Shown: positions 9,124 to 19,158, counted from the stretch's first letter. The stretch is DNA of 64,000 bases from Gammaproteobacteria bacterium (GCA_009841615.1 VXLL01000004.1:125305-189304); one strand, 5' to 3'. A program made the numbers and translations. Notes: generated from the sequence alone by a model not told the origin.

Positions 9124-10067
9124 GCATATTAGTCATTGCCGACCACGACAACTCAGAGTTAAAACCTGTAACGCGGTGTACTCTAAAGGCCGCATCAATG
9201 CTTGGCGAGGAGATTGATGTCCTCGTCGCCGGCTTGGAGTGCGCTCCCGTTGTTCAGTCTGTTGTCGACCTAGGTGTGGCCAGGACAGTCCTCATAGCAG
9301 ATGCACCACTCTTTGAACACGCGATCGCAGAAAACGTTGCCGGGCTTGTCCTACAACTTGCCCCCTCATATCAACACATTCTTTCGGCACATACTACCAC
9401 GGGTAAGAATTTCCTTCCTCGCGTGGCAGCGTTACTCGACATGCAAATGATTTCAGACATCGTCGAAGTATTAGATTCAAACACATTCAAACGTCCTGTG
9501 TACGCTGGAAACGGTATTGCAACTGTAAAGTCGAACAACGCGACTAAAGTACTTTCGGTAAGAGGAACTGCGTTCGACCCGATCGATTCTGGTACAGTAT
9601 CAACAGAGACTCACAAGCTTGACGCGGCGACTTTCGCAGATCCAAGTCCTACTACCTATGTGAAAGATGAACTCGCCCAGACGGAACGACCCGAGCTCAA
9701 CAGCGCGAAAGTAGTAGTTTCTGGGGGTAGGGCACTAGGTAGCAGTGAGAGCTTTGCACTTCTTGAAGAATTAGCCGATACATTGGGAGCCGCTGTTGGA
9801 GCTTCACGCGCTGCTGTCGATGCCGGATATGTTCCGAATGACATGCAGGTAGGACAAACCGGAAAAATCGTAGCACCAGAACTATACATCGCCGTTGGTA
9901 TCTCTGGTGCGATTCAACACTTAGCAGGAATGAAAGATTCTAAAGTAATCGTGGCGATTAATAGTGATCCCGAGGCACCAATCTTTCAACTCGCAGATTA
10001 CGGCTTAGTCGCAGACTTGTTCGAAGTAATCCCAGAATTTATTCGCCTAATCCAAGAGAACTCCTAG
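9120..10067 (+). CDS. etfA: Electron transfer flavoprotein alpha subunit
   Basis: A 315-residue EtfA that binds FAD through its C-terminal domain. The stretch [14 protein letters not shown], then [17 protein letters not shown], then [20 protein letters not shown] is the classic FAD-binding signature. It starts at GTG 9120, overlapping the etfB stop by four bases. It forms the ETF dimer with EtfB and reduces the ETF-QO encoded next door. Confidence 0.95.
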   Translation: MSILVIADHDNSELKPVTRCTLKAASMLGEEIDVLVAGLECAPVVQSVVDLGVARTVLIADAPLFEHAIAENVAGLVLQLAPSYQHILSAHTTTGKNFLPRVAALLDMQMISDIVEVLDSNTFKRPVYAGNGIATVKSNNATKVLSVRGTAFDPIDSGTVSTETHKLDAATFADPSPTTYVKDELAQTERPELNSAKVVVSGGRALGSSESFALLEELADTLGAAVGASRAAVDAGYVPNDMQVGQTGKIVAPELYIAVGISGAIQHLAGMKDSKVIVAINSDPEAPIFQLADYGLVADLFEVIPEFIRLIQENS

Positions 10068-10092
10068 CCAGGTAACGCAACTCCAACCACAT

Positions 10093-11112
10093 TCAGTCCC
10101 ATTTCCCTGCGTCCGCGTACCAGCCGACAGGAACTGAGTCGTCTTTGACTTTGTCTGCAACGTCGAGAATCAATGCGAACAAAGCCATTCGCACTGTCAA
10201 TCCATTGTCAGACTGTCGAAAAATCGCTAGATTGGGGTGCGCATCTAGATCTTCACTAAGTTCTTGCGCAGCTTTGCGCGAATCTCGAGGTAGTGGATGC
10301 ATGATAACAGTGTCGGGTTCGCAGTGCTGGGAATAGACAGCTTGATTAATGCGAAACAACCCTCTGTACTTTAGTGCCTCTGCAGAGGATGAAAATCGTT
10401 CTTCTTGAGTCCGCGTCACGTAAAGCACGTCAACCGCTTGAATACCGAGCTCGAGTTGCTCAAACTGCTGAACTCTATGGCCGGCTTCCAGCAGTTCAGT
10501 GATCATACTCTCTGGTGCACTCAACGCAGGAGGAGAAATCAAATGGACTCTAATATTCCGAAACAGTTTCAGCAGCTTGATTAGCGAATGAACCGCTCGA
10601 CTATGTTTGAGGTCTCCAATTACTGCTATTCGAAGGTCATCGAGGTCCTTTGTTCGAGCTCTGAGCTCCTTTTTGATCGTGTACAGATCAAGTAATGCTT
10701 GAGTAGGATGTTCGTTCGAACCATCGCCACCGTTGAGCACAGGGCTTCGCGAAGATTCTGCAAACTCGGCAACCGCGCCGTCAATCGGATGCCGCATGAC
10801 AATCACATCACTATACCCCGAAACCACTCGAGCAAAGTCCTTGAGTGATTCACCCTTTACTAGGGATGTCGATGCTATGTCAGCAGTCTCTCGAACATAG
10901 CCGCCTAGCAGATTGAAGGCGGCGCCAAACGAGAGTCGTGTTCGGGTGCTTGCTTCAAAAAAGAGATTACAGAGGACAGCACCCTCCAGCAGTCTTGTGA
11001 TTTGTTTTCGCTGAGCGAAGGGAGTCATTTTTTCTGCTACTGCAAATATTTCTTCAACGTCAGCTCGATTCAGCTGAGCGACGGACAAAATGTGCTCGCC
11101 AACAAAGTTCAA
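10093..11112 (-). CDS. pyrB: Aspartate carbamoyltransferase catalytic subunit
   Basis: A 339-residue enzyme that joins carbamoyl phosphate and aspartate, the committed step of pyrimidine synthesis. The carbamoyl-phosphate loop STRTR is at residues 55-59, with NEHPTQALLDLY and PLPR further on. No regulatory pyrI or dihydroorotase-like pyrC is adjacent, unlike many pseudomonads, where a pyrC' follows. It faces etfA tail to tail with only 25 bases between the stops. Confidence 0.94.
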   Translation of the reverse strand: MNFVGEHILSVAQLNRADVEEIFAVAEKMTPFAQRKQITRLLEGAVLCNLFFEASTRTRLSFGAAFNLLGGYVRETADIASTSLVKGESLKDFARVVSGYSDVIVMRHPIDGAVAEFAESSRSPVLNGGDGSNEHPTQALLDLYTIKKELRARTKDLDDLRIAVIGDLKHSRAVHSLIKLLKLFRNIRVHLISPPALSAPESMITELLEAGHRVQQFEQLELGIQAVDVLYVTRTQEERFSSSAEALKYRGLFRINQAVYSQHCEPDTVIMHPLPRDSRKAAQELSEDLDAHPNLAIFRQSDNGLTVRMALFALILDVADKVKDDSVPVGWYADAGKWD

Positions 11113-11440
11113 GTAGCGGATTTACTCATCAAAACAAAAAAATTTTGAGCGAAAAAGAGACGAACTAATTTTGCACAGCTAACGATTAACAATCTCTTGT
11201 TCAGGATCGAGCAAAAACAAGACAATTTGAATCATGGTAACGGATCAATTCCATTCTTGAATACCTTGAGACACTAGACTCATATATACTTTCACACTCA
11301 AAGTAGATCAAGCGTGTGCTTTGGCTTCTTGTTAAACATGAAACTCTTTACGTGGTCAATGTATCTACAACGCCGAGTATTGACACTTTTGAATCGAATT
11401 TTCGTATAAATATAAGTACAAATTAGCCGAGATATTTTCT
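11113..11440. other. Intergenic region upstream of the gsp operon
   Basis: About 330 bases between the divergent pyrB and gspE genes. It must hold the pyrB promoter and the start of the secretion operon. Apart from the sigma-70-like site listed separately at 11380-11409 I see no gene, terminator or recognised operator. Confidence 0.4.
11380..11409 (+). promoter_or_regulatory. Probable sigma-70 promoter for the gsp operon
   Basis: TTGACA at 11380-11385 is followed, after 18 bases, by GTATAA at 11404-11409 (overlapping TATAAA). It lies about 30 bases ahead of the gspE start. The -35 box is perfect; the match is by eye only. Confidence 0.5.
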
Positions 11441-12967
11441 TTGACTGAAGTTGCCACACAACCAGAAGCTATACAACCGGAAGTAATCGGTACTTCCGCT
11501 CGTAAGCTTCTACCCTTCACGTTTGCCAATCGTAATGGCGTACTCCTGACCGGTGAACCGCACGACAACGAATCAGATCTACCCGTTTATTGTCGAAGGT
11601 TTCCAGATTTGCGAACGTTAGCAGAAGTCCGTAGATTCACTGGAAAACGGAACAATTTTGTACGCGTATCCGAAACAGAGTTCAATTCGCTTCTTCAAAA
11701 AGCTTATGAACGAGACTCAGAACAAACTCGTCAAATGGTTCAAGACATTGATGAGTCCATGGATCTGGCGAGTCTAGCTGACAATATCCCACAGGCCGAA
11801 GATCTATTGGAACAAGAAGATGACGCACCAGTCATCCGACTTATCAACGCGCTATTGACACAGGCAATTCGGGAGGATGCCTCAGACGTGCATATTGAGA
11901 CTTTTCCCAATACCGTTGTAGTTCGCTTCAGAATTGATGGAGTCTTACGTGAAATAGTCCGTTTACAACGAACGTTAGCGCCCTTGCTAGTCTCTCGAAT
12001 CAAAGTGATGTCCAGACTGGATATTGCAGAAAAACGAGTCCCGCAAGATGGTCGTACGACCCTGCGAATTGGCGGGCGCGAGCTAGATGTTCGTGTTTCG
12101 GTGATGCCGACAGGTGAAGGGGAACGAGTGGTTCTAAGACTTCTTGACAAAGAAGCGAGTCGACTGAAACTTGACCATCTCGGTATGAAAGCGTCAGATG
12201 TTCAGCATGTTCGAAACATCATCGCGTCGCCCCATGGAATATTCTTAGTTACGGGTCCAACAGGTGAAGGTAAAACCACCACACTTTATGCATCGCTGTC
12301 CGAACTGAATACTGAAAACGTGAACATACTTACGGTGGAAGATCCAGTCGAGTATAACTTGCAAGGAATAGGGCAGACGCAGGTGAATACGCGTACTGGA
12401 ATGACATTTGCGCGTGGGTTGCGCGCAATGTTGCGTCAAGATCCGGACATTGTCATGGTCGGGGAGATTCGGGACTTGGAAACTGCTCAAATCGCAATCC
12501 AGGCGAGTTTGACGGGTCATTTAGTGCTCTCAACCCTCCATACGAACACAGCGGTTGGAACAGTCGTCCGTTTAGTGGACATGGGCTTGGAACCTTATCT
12601 ACTCGCTACCAGTCTTACTGCAGTACTCTCACAACGACTAGTGCGCGTAATTTGCACAAACTGTAGGACCGAGCGAGGTCCCACTGTACTGGAACGAGAG
12701 TTTATGCGAGGAATGGACGCAAAGTATTACGACATGCGCGGCTGCGATTCGTGCGGACAAACCGGTTATCGTGGTCGAACGGGTATTTATGAGTTGTTAC
12801 TACTAGACGACCAGATGCGCCAAAAAGTTCATGACCGAGCGTCGGAACAAGAACTGAACCAACTAGCTCGAGAACTCTATCCAAGTATCAGACACGACGG
12901 TCGAGACAAAGTCCGAAGAGGAATAACTACAGTCGAAGAAGTCATGCGAGTTACGTTGGAAACCTAA
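11441..12967 (+). CDS. gspE: Type II secretion ATPase GspE
   Basis: A 508-residue cytoplasmic hexameric ATPase that drives pseudopilus assembly. The Walker A loop near residue 272 is GPTGEGKTTT, where most relatives have GSGK. The Asp boxes, the Walker B region (VGEIRDLETAQIAIQ) and the His box (STLHTN) are present. A C-terminal CxxC pair (CTNC and CDSC) forms the usual zinc site. It starts at TTG 11441 without a strong ribosome-binding site. It is the first gene of the gspE-M operon; GspF follows after two bases. Confidence 0.94.
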   Translation: MTEVATQPEAIQPEVIGTSARKLLPFTFANRNGVLLTGEPHDNESDLPVYCRRFPDLRTLAEVRRFTGKRNNFVRVSETEFNSLLQKAYERDSEQTRQMVQDIDESMDLASLADNIPQAEDLLEQEDDAPVIRLINALLTQAIREDASDVHIETFPNTVVVRFRIDGVLREIVRLQRTLAPLLVSRIKVMSRLDIAEKRVPQDGRTTLRIGGRELDVRVSVMPTGEGERVVLRLLDKEASRLKLDHLGMKASDVQHVRNIIASPHGIFLVTGPTGEGKTTTLYASLSELNTENVNILTVEDPVEYNLQGIGQTQVNTRTGMTFARGLRAMLRQDPDIVMVGEIRDLETAQIAIQASLTGHLVLSTLHTNTAVGTVVRLVDMGLEPYLLATSLTAVLSQRLVRVICTNCRTERGPTVLEREFMRGMDAKYYDMRGCDSCGQTGYRGRTGIYELLLLDDQMRQKVHDRASEQELNQLARELYPSIRHDGRDKVRRGITTVEEVMRVTLET

Positions 12968-12969
12968 AG

Positions 12970-14190
12970 ATGGCCGCTTTCGAGTACACCGCGTTAGACG
13001 CGAACGGCAAAACAAAAAAGGGTATTCTCGAAGGAGATAGCCTTCGCCACGTCCGGCAACTCATGCGAGACATTGGACTCACGCCCATGAACGTTGAGCT
13101 CACGAGTTCGGTTGAAAAGGAAGGGCAACAGGGCTTGGTCGCCCGCATGTTTGGCAAGTTAAAGCCTATGGAAATGGTGCTCTTTACCCGCCAGCTAGCT
13201 ACTCTTGTCAGCGCAGGACTGCCCTTGGAAGAAGCGATGGCCGCAGTCGCTCAACAGACGTCGCGCAAACGGGCACGCAAAATTTTCATGGCTGTTCGGA
13301 CTCGTGTCGTCGAGGGTCAGACTCTGCAAAGAGCCATGACAGAACACTCAGCTACTTTCAACGAACTCTATCGATCAACCGTGGGTGCAGGCGAGCAGTC
13401 TGGTCAGCTCGATAATGTTCTCGAGAACTTAGCAAACTACCTCGAGAAACAGCATGAGTCTCGACGTAATGTCCAATCTGCATTGTATTACCCGATATTG
13501 TTATTTATCGTCGCGGTCATCATCGTCGGTGGTTTAATGACGTATGTCGTCCCGACGATTGTTGAAGTGTTTAGTTCTACTGGAGAGGCCTTACCCGTAG
13601 TCACAGTGATATTGATCACATTGAGTGAATTTTTACGAGATTGGGCTTGGGCTGTTTTAGTCGGACTCCTGTTGTTTGTGTTGTTAATCAGATACTCTCT
13701 CTCAATTAACGCCATTCGATTAGCGTGGCATCGCGTGAAATTAACATTACCCACTTTTGGTTGGTTCGCCCGCAGTGTGAACGCAGCACGATACGCCAAC
13801 ACCTTAGCAATACTTGGATCGAGTGGAGTTCCACTAGTCGAAGGTATGAATATCGCTTCCAACGTCGTAAATAACTTGTGGATCCGCAGACTCCTTGAGC
13901 AAGCATATACACATGTTAGCGAAGGTACAAGTTTAAACAGAGCTCTAGACGCGACAAAACAGTTTCCACCGATCTTTATTCACATGATCGCAAGTGGAGA
14001 GATGAGCGGATCGCTTGACAAAATGCTGTTTAAGTCCGCAGAGTACCAACAACAAGAACTACAACGAATAATCGACACGTTGGTTGAACTATTTCGCCCA
14101 ACGATGTTGTTAGTCATGGCGGGCATGGTATTTTTTATCATGATCGCCGTTCTTTTACCAATTCTCAGTATGACCCAATTGGCAATTTAA
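12970..14190 (+). CDS. gspF: Type II secretion inner-membrane platform protein GspF
   Basis: A 406-residue polytopic protein with two copies of the T2SS_F domain (about residues 70-195 and 275-395). It has three membrane segments: about 170-190, 220-245 and a C-terminal one at about 375-400. GspF is the platform on which the GspE ATPase acts. The sequence opens MAAFEYTALDANGKTKKG, typical of the family. It ends one base before the gspG start. Confidence 0.95.
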   Translation: MAAFEYTALDANGKTKKGILEGDSLRHVRQLMRDIGLTPMNVELTSSVEKEGQQGLVARMFGKLKPMEMVLFTRQLATLVSAGLPLEEAMAAVAQQTSRKRARKIFMAVRTRVVEGQTLQRAMTEHSATFNELYRSTVGAGEQSGQLDNVLENLANYLEKQHESRRNVQSALYYPILLFIVAVIIVGGLMTYVVPTIVEVFSSTGEALPVVTVILITLSEFLRDWAWAVLVGLLLFVLLIRYSLSINAIRLAWHRVKLTLPTFGWFARSVNAARYANTLAILGSSGVPLVEGMNIASNVVNNLWIRRLLEQAYTHVSEGTSLNRALDATKQFPPIFIHMIASGEMSGSLDKMLFKSAEYQQQELQRIIDTLVELFRPTMLLVMAGMVFFIMIAVLLPILSMTQLAI

Positions 14191-14191
14191 T

Positions 14192-14650
14192 ATGAGACCT
14201 ATAAAACGAAATTCAAACAAACAATCCAGGACTAAGGGGTTCACTCTACTCGAAATGCTAGTCGTGGTGCTGATCATAGGACTGCTCGTTACGATCGTAG
14301 TCGTCAACGTCGCACACCGACCAGACGAAGCTAGAATAAAGACCGCAAAAGCACAGATCGCCCAAATTTCTCAAGCGTTGGACATGTACAACCTCGATAA
14401 TTCACAGTACCCTACCGAAGCGCAAGGATTGATGGCTTTGTTCGAGGAACCAACAGGATTTCCAGCACCCCCAGCTTGGGGGCCGCAACCATATATGCGC
14501 GGGAAGGAACCACCAAAAGACCCCTGGGGAAATGAATACGAATATTCCATTGATGAAGAGACAGGTATGTTCTTGATCACTTCGTATGGTGCTAAAGGTG
14601 AGGAAGGCGGGGAGGGCGCAGAGGCCGACATCTCGTCTGACGATCTATAA
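14192..14650 (+). CDS. gspG: Major pseudopilin GspG
   Basis: A 152-residue precursor with a short basic leader and a prepilin peptidase site after G16 (KG/FTLLE, with Glu at +5), followed by the hydrophobic N-terminal helix. The C-terminal part has the GspG features: YPTEAQGL, KDPWGNEY and the calcium-site-like SYGAKGEEGGEGAEADI. It is the main subunit of the pseudopilus. The prepilin peptidase gspO is not in the window. Confidence 0.95.
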   Translation: MRPIKRNSNKQSRTKGFTLLEMLVVVLIIGLLVTIVVVNVAHRPDEARIKTAKAQIAQISQALDMYNLDNSQYPTEAQGLMALFEEPTGFPAPPAWGPQPYMRGKEPPKDPWGNEYEYSIDEETGMFLITSYGAKGEEGGEGAEADISSDDL

Positions 14651-14685
14651 CTGTTTGAGTTCTTAGTTCGAAGCAACCTCTGGTA

Positions 14686-15231
14686 ATGTCACACAAGTCG
14701 CAGCGAGGCTTTACGCTTCTTGAGTTATTAGTTACTCTCGTCATCGTCGGGATCTTAATCAGTTTCGTTGCGGTATCGTTCACTACCAATAGCTACAAGC
14801 ATGAAATTCGTGCCGAGGCTAACCAGTTAGCACAAAGGATTGAACTAGCACGCCGCGTAGCAACAACGCACAATGAGACTTGGGGAGTGAGTATTAGCCA
14901 CACCGACTACCGTTTCTTGAAATTTGATCCGATCGAAGATGAATGGATTGAAAGCGAAGATCGACTGTTTCGAAAGCATGACTTACCGATGCACATGTTC
15001 TTGGAATTTGACGGAAACCGAGATATCCCGAGACTTGTCGACAAATTCAACGAAATTGATCCCGAAATGGTGATAACGCCTGGTGGAGAAATGACTCCAT
15101 TTGTATTGAACTGCAAACACGAACATAGTGAGCAGACTCGAATTCTAGAGTCCGATGGACTAAACAAAGTCGAAGTATTTGCCATCACTGATGATCGTGA
15201 AGAGTCTTCCGATGAGGACGACGATGAGTAA
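14686..15231 (+). CDS. gspH: Minor pseudopilin GspH
   Basis: A 181-residue precursor with the type III signal RG/FTLLELLVT (cleavage after G8) and a FimT/GspH-like globular domain. It is part of the pseudopilus tip together with GspI, J and K. The C-terminus is very acidic (SSDEDDDE). The last eight bases overlap the gspI start. Confidence 0.9.
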   Translation: MSHKSQRGFTLLELLVTLVIVGILISFVAVSFTTNSYKHEIRAEANQLAQRIELARRVATTHNETWGVSISHTDYRFLKFDPIEDEWIESEDRLFRKHDLPMHMFLEFDGNRDIPRLVDKFNEIDPEMVITPGGEMTPFVLNCKHEHSEQTRILESDGLNKVEVFAITDDREESSDEDDDE

Positions 15232-15622
15232 GTTATTTAAACGTGGGTTTACCCTTGTTGAAATGATGGTTGCGATAGCCATTCTCGCGATATCAGCGAT
15301 GATCATTTACTCGAGCAACAGTAGTGCAATTCGTCATCAATTAAGTCTGGAAGAGACTACCATTGGACACTGGTTGCTGCTTAACGCAATTGAAGAAGAA
15401 AAAGTCGGTGGCGTTGTAGATTCGGATGAAGACGGGGAGAGGGCTCCAACTACAGAACAGCAAATAACGATAGGAGAGAAAACTTATCAAATCATCCGAG
15501 AGCCATTAGAAACTGATAGCGATCTGGTGGAACTCGTTGAGTTCTCAATCGAGTTGATTGACCCACGTACTGGCAACCATTTGATAGATCAGATCACAAC
15601 GGTGATGCCGAGAAGCCGATGA
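15224..15622 (+). CDS. gspI: Minor pseudopilin GspI
   Basis: I start it at ATG 15224 (MSKLFKRGFTLVEMM), overlapping the gspH stop by eight bases. An upstream in-frame start would give an odd 15-residue extension of the leader. The 132-residue product has a prepilin peptidase site after G8, Glu at +5 and a hydrophobic helix. It is a tip pseudopilin. Its stop overlaps the gspJ ATG. Confidence 0.9.
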   Translation: MSKLFKRGFTLVEMMVAIAILAISAMIIYSSNSSAIRHQLSLEETTIGHWLLLNAIEEEKVGGVVDSDEDGERAPTTEQQITIGEKTYQIIREPLETDSDLVELVEFSIELIDPRTGNHLIDQITTVMPRSR

Positions 15623-16323
15623 AACGATCAGGGTTTACTCTCATGGAAATGCTAGTGGCACTAGCGTTGTTCGCGATGATAGGATTAATCTCGAGCCAAA
15701 TGCTTTATCAAACTGCAAACCTGTCGCTATCCATGGTAGGACGAAGTGAATACATCACTGATATTCATAGGGCGATGAGCGTGTTGGATCGAGACATGAG
15801 ACAGATCGTCAATCGCGGAATTCGAGATGATCTAGGAGAATTTTTTGACCCACTTACGATTGATGACGGTCGTTTACTGCAGTTTAGTCGCATGGGATGG
15901 CTAAATCCTCTTGACGAAGATCGGGGGACAGTGCAAAGGGTGGAATACAGTATCGAAGACGATGGACAAGTTCTTACACTGACGCGTCGTTACTGGCATA
16001 TATTGGATCGTATTCAAGAGAGCGTCCCGGTAAAACAAACAGTCATGCAAGGAGTAGACTTGGAGTTTGAACTCGAAGACTCTGCAGGTGGAATACTCAC
16101 TACCTATCCTGACCCCCTCGACGACGTTGAAGAACTTGTCCCTGAGATAGCGGATCCCATAGCTGTAGCTGGGGAGGAGGAGGTAGATACTCGCCCAATT
16201 GCTATTAGATTTAAATTTACACTGCCTGATTATGGAACATTTAGTAAGGTGTGGGTGATACCAAACGTTCCACCAATACCAGAGGTTGAAATCGGAGATC
16301 CACAGGCTGGTGACGCACCTTAA
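15619..16323 (+). CDS. gspJ: Minor pseudopilin GspJ
   Basis: A 234-residue precursor with a four-residue basic leader, then G5/FTLMEM. It carries the GspJ hallmark MSVLDRDMRQI near residue 53. With GspI and GspK it forms the pseudopilus tip complex. It overlaps the gspI stop by four bases (ATGA). Confidence 0.92.
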   Translation: MKRSGFTLMEMLVALALFAMIGLISSQMLYQTANLSLSMVGRSEYITDIHRAMSVLDRDMRQIVNRGIRDDLGEFFDPLTIDDGRLLQFSRMGWLNPLDEDRGTVQRVEYSIEDDGQVLTLTRRYWHILDRIQESVPVKQTVMQGVDLEFELEDSAGGILTTYPDPLDDVEELVPEIADPIAVAGEEEVDTRPIAIRFKFTLPDYGTFSKVWVIPNVPPIPEVEIGDPQAGDAP

Positions 16324-17323
16324 ACAGCACTTCAATAACATGCGCAGTCAGCAGTCAACAGTGTCTAGATCTCGCAATAGAGGTGTTGCAGTTCTTGGTG
16401 TTTTAGCAATTGTTGGAGTAACTGGAATGCTCGCGTACCAATTGGTCTCGCTGCAATCAGTTTCCATCTCACATGTCCAGCTCACAAAAAGCTATGATCA
16501 ATTATTGGCGTACGCGTCAGGGTTAGAAGAACTGTTTTCCGCGCGTTTGTTTCAGGATTGGTTCGAAGCTGAGGACCGACCATTTGACAACTACAACGAA
16601 TATTGGGCATCTACCGACATAGGTTTCGAAATTTCCGATATCGAGGAGAGCGAATTCAACATTCGGGTTTTCGACTTGCAATCACATTTCAATGCGAATG
16701 CACTCAACGACGCTGATAGCCTGATCGCGGGAACTGCGTTCAACAACCTTTGTTCAAAAATGAGGTTACCCTACAATTCAGCGCCAAAAATACAAGATTG
16801 GATAGATGACGACGAGAGCATTCAGGCGGGCGGCGGAGAGGACTTTGAATACTCACGTTACAACCCTCCGTTTCGCACTCCTAACCAGTTAATCGCGGAC
16901 ATGTCGGAATTCGATTATTTTCTCACATTTAATGATGAAGAGGCACAGTTTCTTAAGGACCATGTGGTGTTACTTCCGACAAGTCAATTAATTGTGAACA
17001 TCAACACAGTCTCGGAACTTGTACTCGAAGCTTTGTTAGCAAGCGTCGATGTCCAAGAAAACGTGAGTTCGTTCGTAAACGACGACCGAGACTTCACGGA
17101 CGTGGAAGGTTTAATCGCAGACTATCCTTATATGGAAGCGTTACGTCCCAATTTGGCGATTAGTAGTAATTTCTTTAGACTTGAAGCGACCGTGTATATA
17201 CCCAACTTAGGTAGAATCGACTTCACATCGGAATTCTTTCGAGATCCCGATGCAGGCGACGTCACTGTTTATAAACGTGACTTTGGAAAACGACACGAAT
17301 GGGAAGAAGAACTAGAAATTTAA
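16310..17323 (+). CDS. gspK: Minor pseudopilin GspK
   Basis: About 337 residues from GTG 16310, the start I prefer; the TTG at 16286 has no properly spaced ribosome-binding site, and ATG 16340 is another option. The leader ends RNRG/VAVLGVLA, lacking the Glu at +5, as is normal for GspK. The body has SAM-like helical features (FNANALND, then INTVSELVLEALL) seen in GspK. It caps the pseudopilus. Confidence 0.9.
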   Translation: MTHLKQHFNNMRSQQSTVSRSRNRGVAVLGVLAIVGVTGMLAYQLVSLQSVSISHVQLTKSYDQLLAYASGLEELFSARLFQDWFEAEDRPFDNYNEYWASTDIGFEISDIEESEFNIRVFDLQSHFNANALNDADSLIAGTAFNNLCSKMRLPYNSAPKIQDWIDDDESIQAGGGEDFEYSRYNPPFRTPNQLIADMSEFDYFLTFNDEEAQFLKDHVVLLPTSQLIVNINTVSELVLEALLASVDVQENVSSFVNDDRDFTDVEGLIADYPYMEALRPNLAISSNFFRLEATVYIPNLGRIDFTSEFFRDPDAGDVTVYKRDFGKRHEWEEELEI

Positions 17324-17336
17324 AGGACATAGAGAC

Positions 17337-18602
17337 TTGAAAACACTATATCTATATCTTCGCGACTTTTCTTGCGAGGAAACAGAGGAGGAAGTACTTT
17401 ACACCGGCACAGTGGGGTGGTACATCCAAGGAGAAGAGGACGAAGAATCAGTCGAAGGCGAGAGTCATATCGTAGATCTAGAGTCTGATTTAGAGGAATA
17501 CCGTGACGGATCTCGATTTAATTCAACTGTTTTATTTCTAGACGATTCGTACACACTATTTATTCGAGAATCGGTACCAGGACGTAGTGTTCCGCAAATT
17601 CGGCGCGCGCTCCCATTCGCAGTTGAAAACTATCTTTCAGATGATCTAGAGAACACCCACATTGCACACGGACCAATTTCCCGCGGTAGTGCTGTCGACT
17701 GTGTCGTGATTGAAAGTGAAATGTTAGGCAACATACTCCAAGCACTCAAACTATCGGACATTCATCCAACCGTCTGTACGACGTTTGGCATGCAAATCCC
17801 ACGCCCCGAAGAAGAGCACGATGTGCACATAGTGATGAACGACGATAGTGCTTGGATTCGCACCACCGAACAACTCGCTCTTGTGAATCGGGACACGTTA
17901 GCTGATGCCGTAAATCTGTTTTCAGGGCATCGAGAAACCGTCCCAGCAATCAAAATTTGGAACTATGGGGAAGGCGATGCTGACTTTTACGATGAAAGCA
18001 TGTATGAACCAGAACTGTTCGATAACAGAGGACAGACTTTTGTGTCATTCGCCGCCGAGCAGTACAGTGCTAATGATTGTGTTAATTTGTTACAAGGCAA
18101 GCATTCGTCTAAAGAAAACGCAACGGTAAACGTACGGCGTTGGGTTATGACAGGTGTATTTGGTCTTGTTTGCTTATATGCATATATTGCCCTACAAGCC
18201 GCAGAGGGTGTGTGGGCAATGTTCAAGGTAAACGAAGTACAAGATGAAATGAAAGCACAGTTCGTTGAGATCTACGCGGAGCAACCACGTGGATCAAACA
18301 TTGCTCAACAAATGCGGACTCGATTAGGCCTTGCTGGTGATACAACACGAGAATTTGACTTGCTGATCGAAAGACTAGCGAAAGTCGTAAGTTCTCCCGC
18401 TCATGCTCCTCTCATAAAGTCGATACGATACTCGGCAATAACTAAAGAACTTAGTGTCGAGTACCGAGTATCTGGTTATGAGGCGATGCAATCCTTTTAC
18501 GATTCAATGAAGAGCGATACCAAGTTCACCGTGACACGAGGAAACGCACAGGCTTCATCCGAAAACAGCGTACTTTCAAGCCTCAAGGTATCTTTGAAAT
18601 GA
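17337..18602 (+). CDS. gspL: Type II secretion protein GspL
   Basis: A 421-residue bitopic inner-membrane protein. It has an actin-like cytoplasmic domain (about 1-250), one membrane segment (about 265-285) and a periplasmic ferredoxin-like domain. GspL links GspE to the platform. The start is TTG 17337, with an AAGGA ribosome-binding sequence about ten bases ahead. The N-terminal stretch is unusually rich in Glu/Asp. It overlaps gspM by four bases. Confidence 0.88.
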   Translation: MKTLYLYLRDFSCEETEEEVLYTGTVGWYIQGEEDEESVEGESHIVDLESDLEEYRDGSRFNSTVLFLDDSYTLFIRESVPGRSVPQIRRALPFAVENYLSDDLENTHIAHGPISRGSAVDCVVIESEMLGNILQALKLSDIHPTVCTTFGMQIPRPEEEHDVHIVMNDDSAWIRTTEQLALVNRDTLADAVNLFSGHRETVPAIKIWNYGEGDADFYDESMYEPELFDNRGQTFVSFAAEQYSANDCVNLLQGKHSSKENATVNVRRWVMTGVFGLVCLYAYIALQAAEGVWAMFKVNEVQDEMKAQFVEIYAEQPRGSNIAQQMRTRLGLAGDTTREFDLLIERLAKVVSSPAHAPLIKSIRYSAITKELSVEYRVSGYEAMQSFYDSMKSDTKFTVTRGNAQASSENSVLSSLKVSLK

Positions 18603-19087
18603 CCAATAAACTAGCTCAGCAGTTCACCGAATCATCTGTTGCACGATGGTTTCGTACATTATCCAAGCGAGAACAAGTTCTCATTTTCGTCGTTCTAATT
18701 CTTTTAGGCATCGTGATGAGTCTCTTGCTACTCACGTCTGTACAAAATTTTCGTGATAACAACGTCTTGGCATATCATGAGAAACAACAGGATTTAGCTT
18801 GGATGAATGCAAATGTTGATCAAGCTAAATTAAAAGCAGGTATGCGGAGAGCGGGAACTCAAGGGGATTGGCGACCAATCTATCGCAATGCAGAATTACA
18901 CAACATTGAAATTCGAAGTATAGAACAAGGATCCGACGGTGCTACTATTTTCATAGAAGCACATCCATTCCAGGACATTCTAAATTGGATATTTTCACTA
19001 CAGGACGATGCTGGCATGCGGGTTCAACAAGTGAATTTCAATGAGTCGGACCCTGGTGTCGTTACTACAAACTTGGTCCTTCAGTAA
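18599..19087 (+). CDS. gspM: Type II secretion protein GspM
   Basis: A 162-residue protein with a cytoplasmic N-terminus containing the GspM-like WFRTLSKREQVLIF motif, one membrane segment (about 27-47) and a small periplasmic domain. It partners GspL in the platform. It is the last gene of the operon and is followed by a strong terminator, so gspN is not next to it. Confidence 0.88.
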   Translation: MTNKLAQQFTESSVARWFRTLSKREQVLIFVVLILLGIVMSLLLLTSVQNFRDNNVLAYHEKQQDLAWMNANVDQAKLKAGMRRAGTQGDWRPIYRNAELHNIEIRSIEQGSDGATIFIEAHPFQDILNWIFSLQDDAGMRVQQVNFNESDPGVVTTNLVLQ

Positions 19088-19103
19088 CATTAAACTGCTG
19101 TTC

Positions 19104-19141
19104 GTCGAGTTTTTCACGTGAAACCTCGACTTTTCTTTTTT
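19104..19141 (+). terminator. Rho-independent terminator of the gsp operon
   Basis: GTCGAG at 19104 pairs with CTCGAC at 19125-19130. The intervening stretch contains the palindrome TTTCACGTGAAA, which extends the stem. A T-rich run (TTTTCTTTTTT) follows at once. Confidence 0.85.
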
Positions 19142-19158
19142 ATTCTTGAGGTATTTCA

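Noticed and set aside
16286..17323. TTG 16286 as gspK start
   Set aside because: The purine-rich sequence ahead is directly adjacent to the codon, too close to act as ribosome-binding site; GTG 16310 or ATG 16340 fits better.
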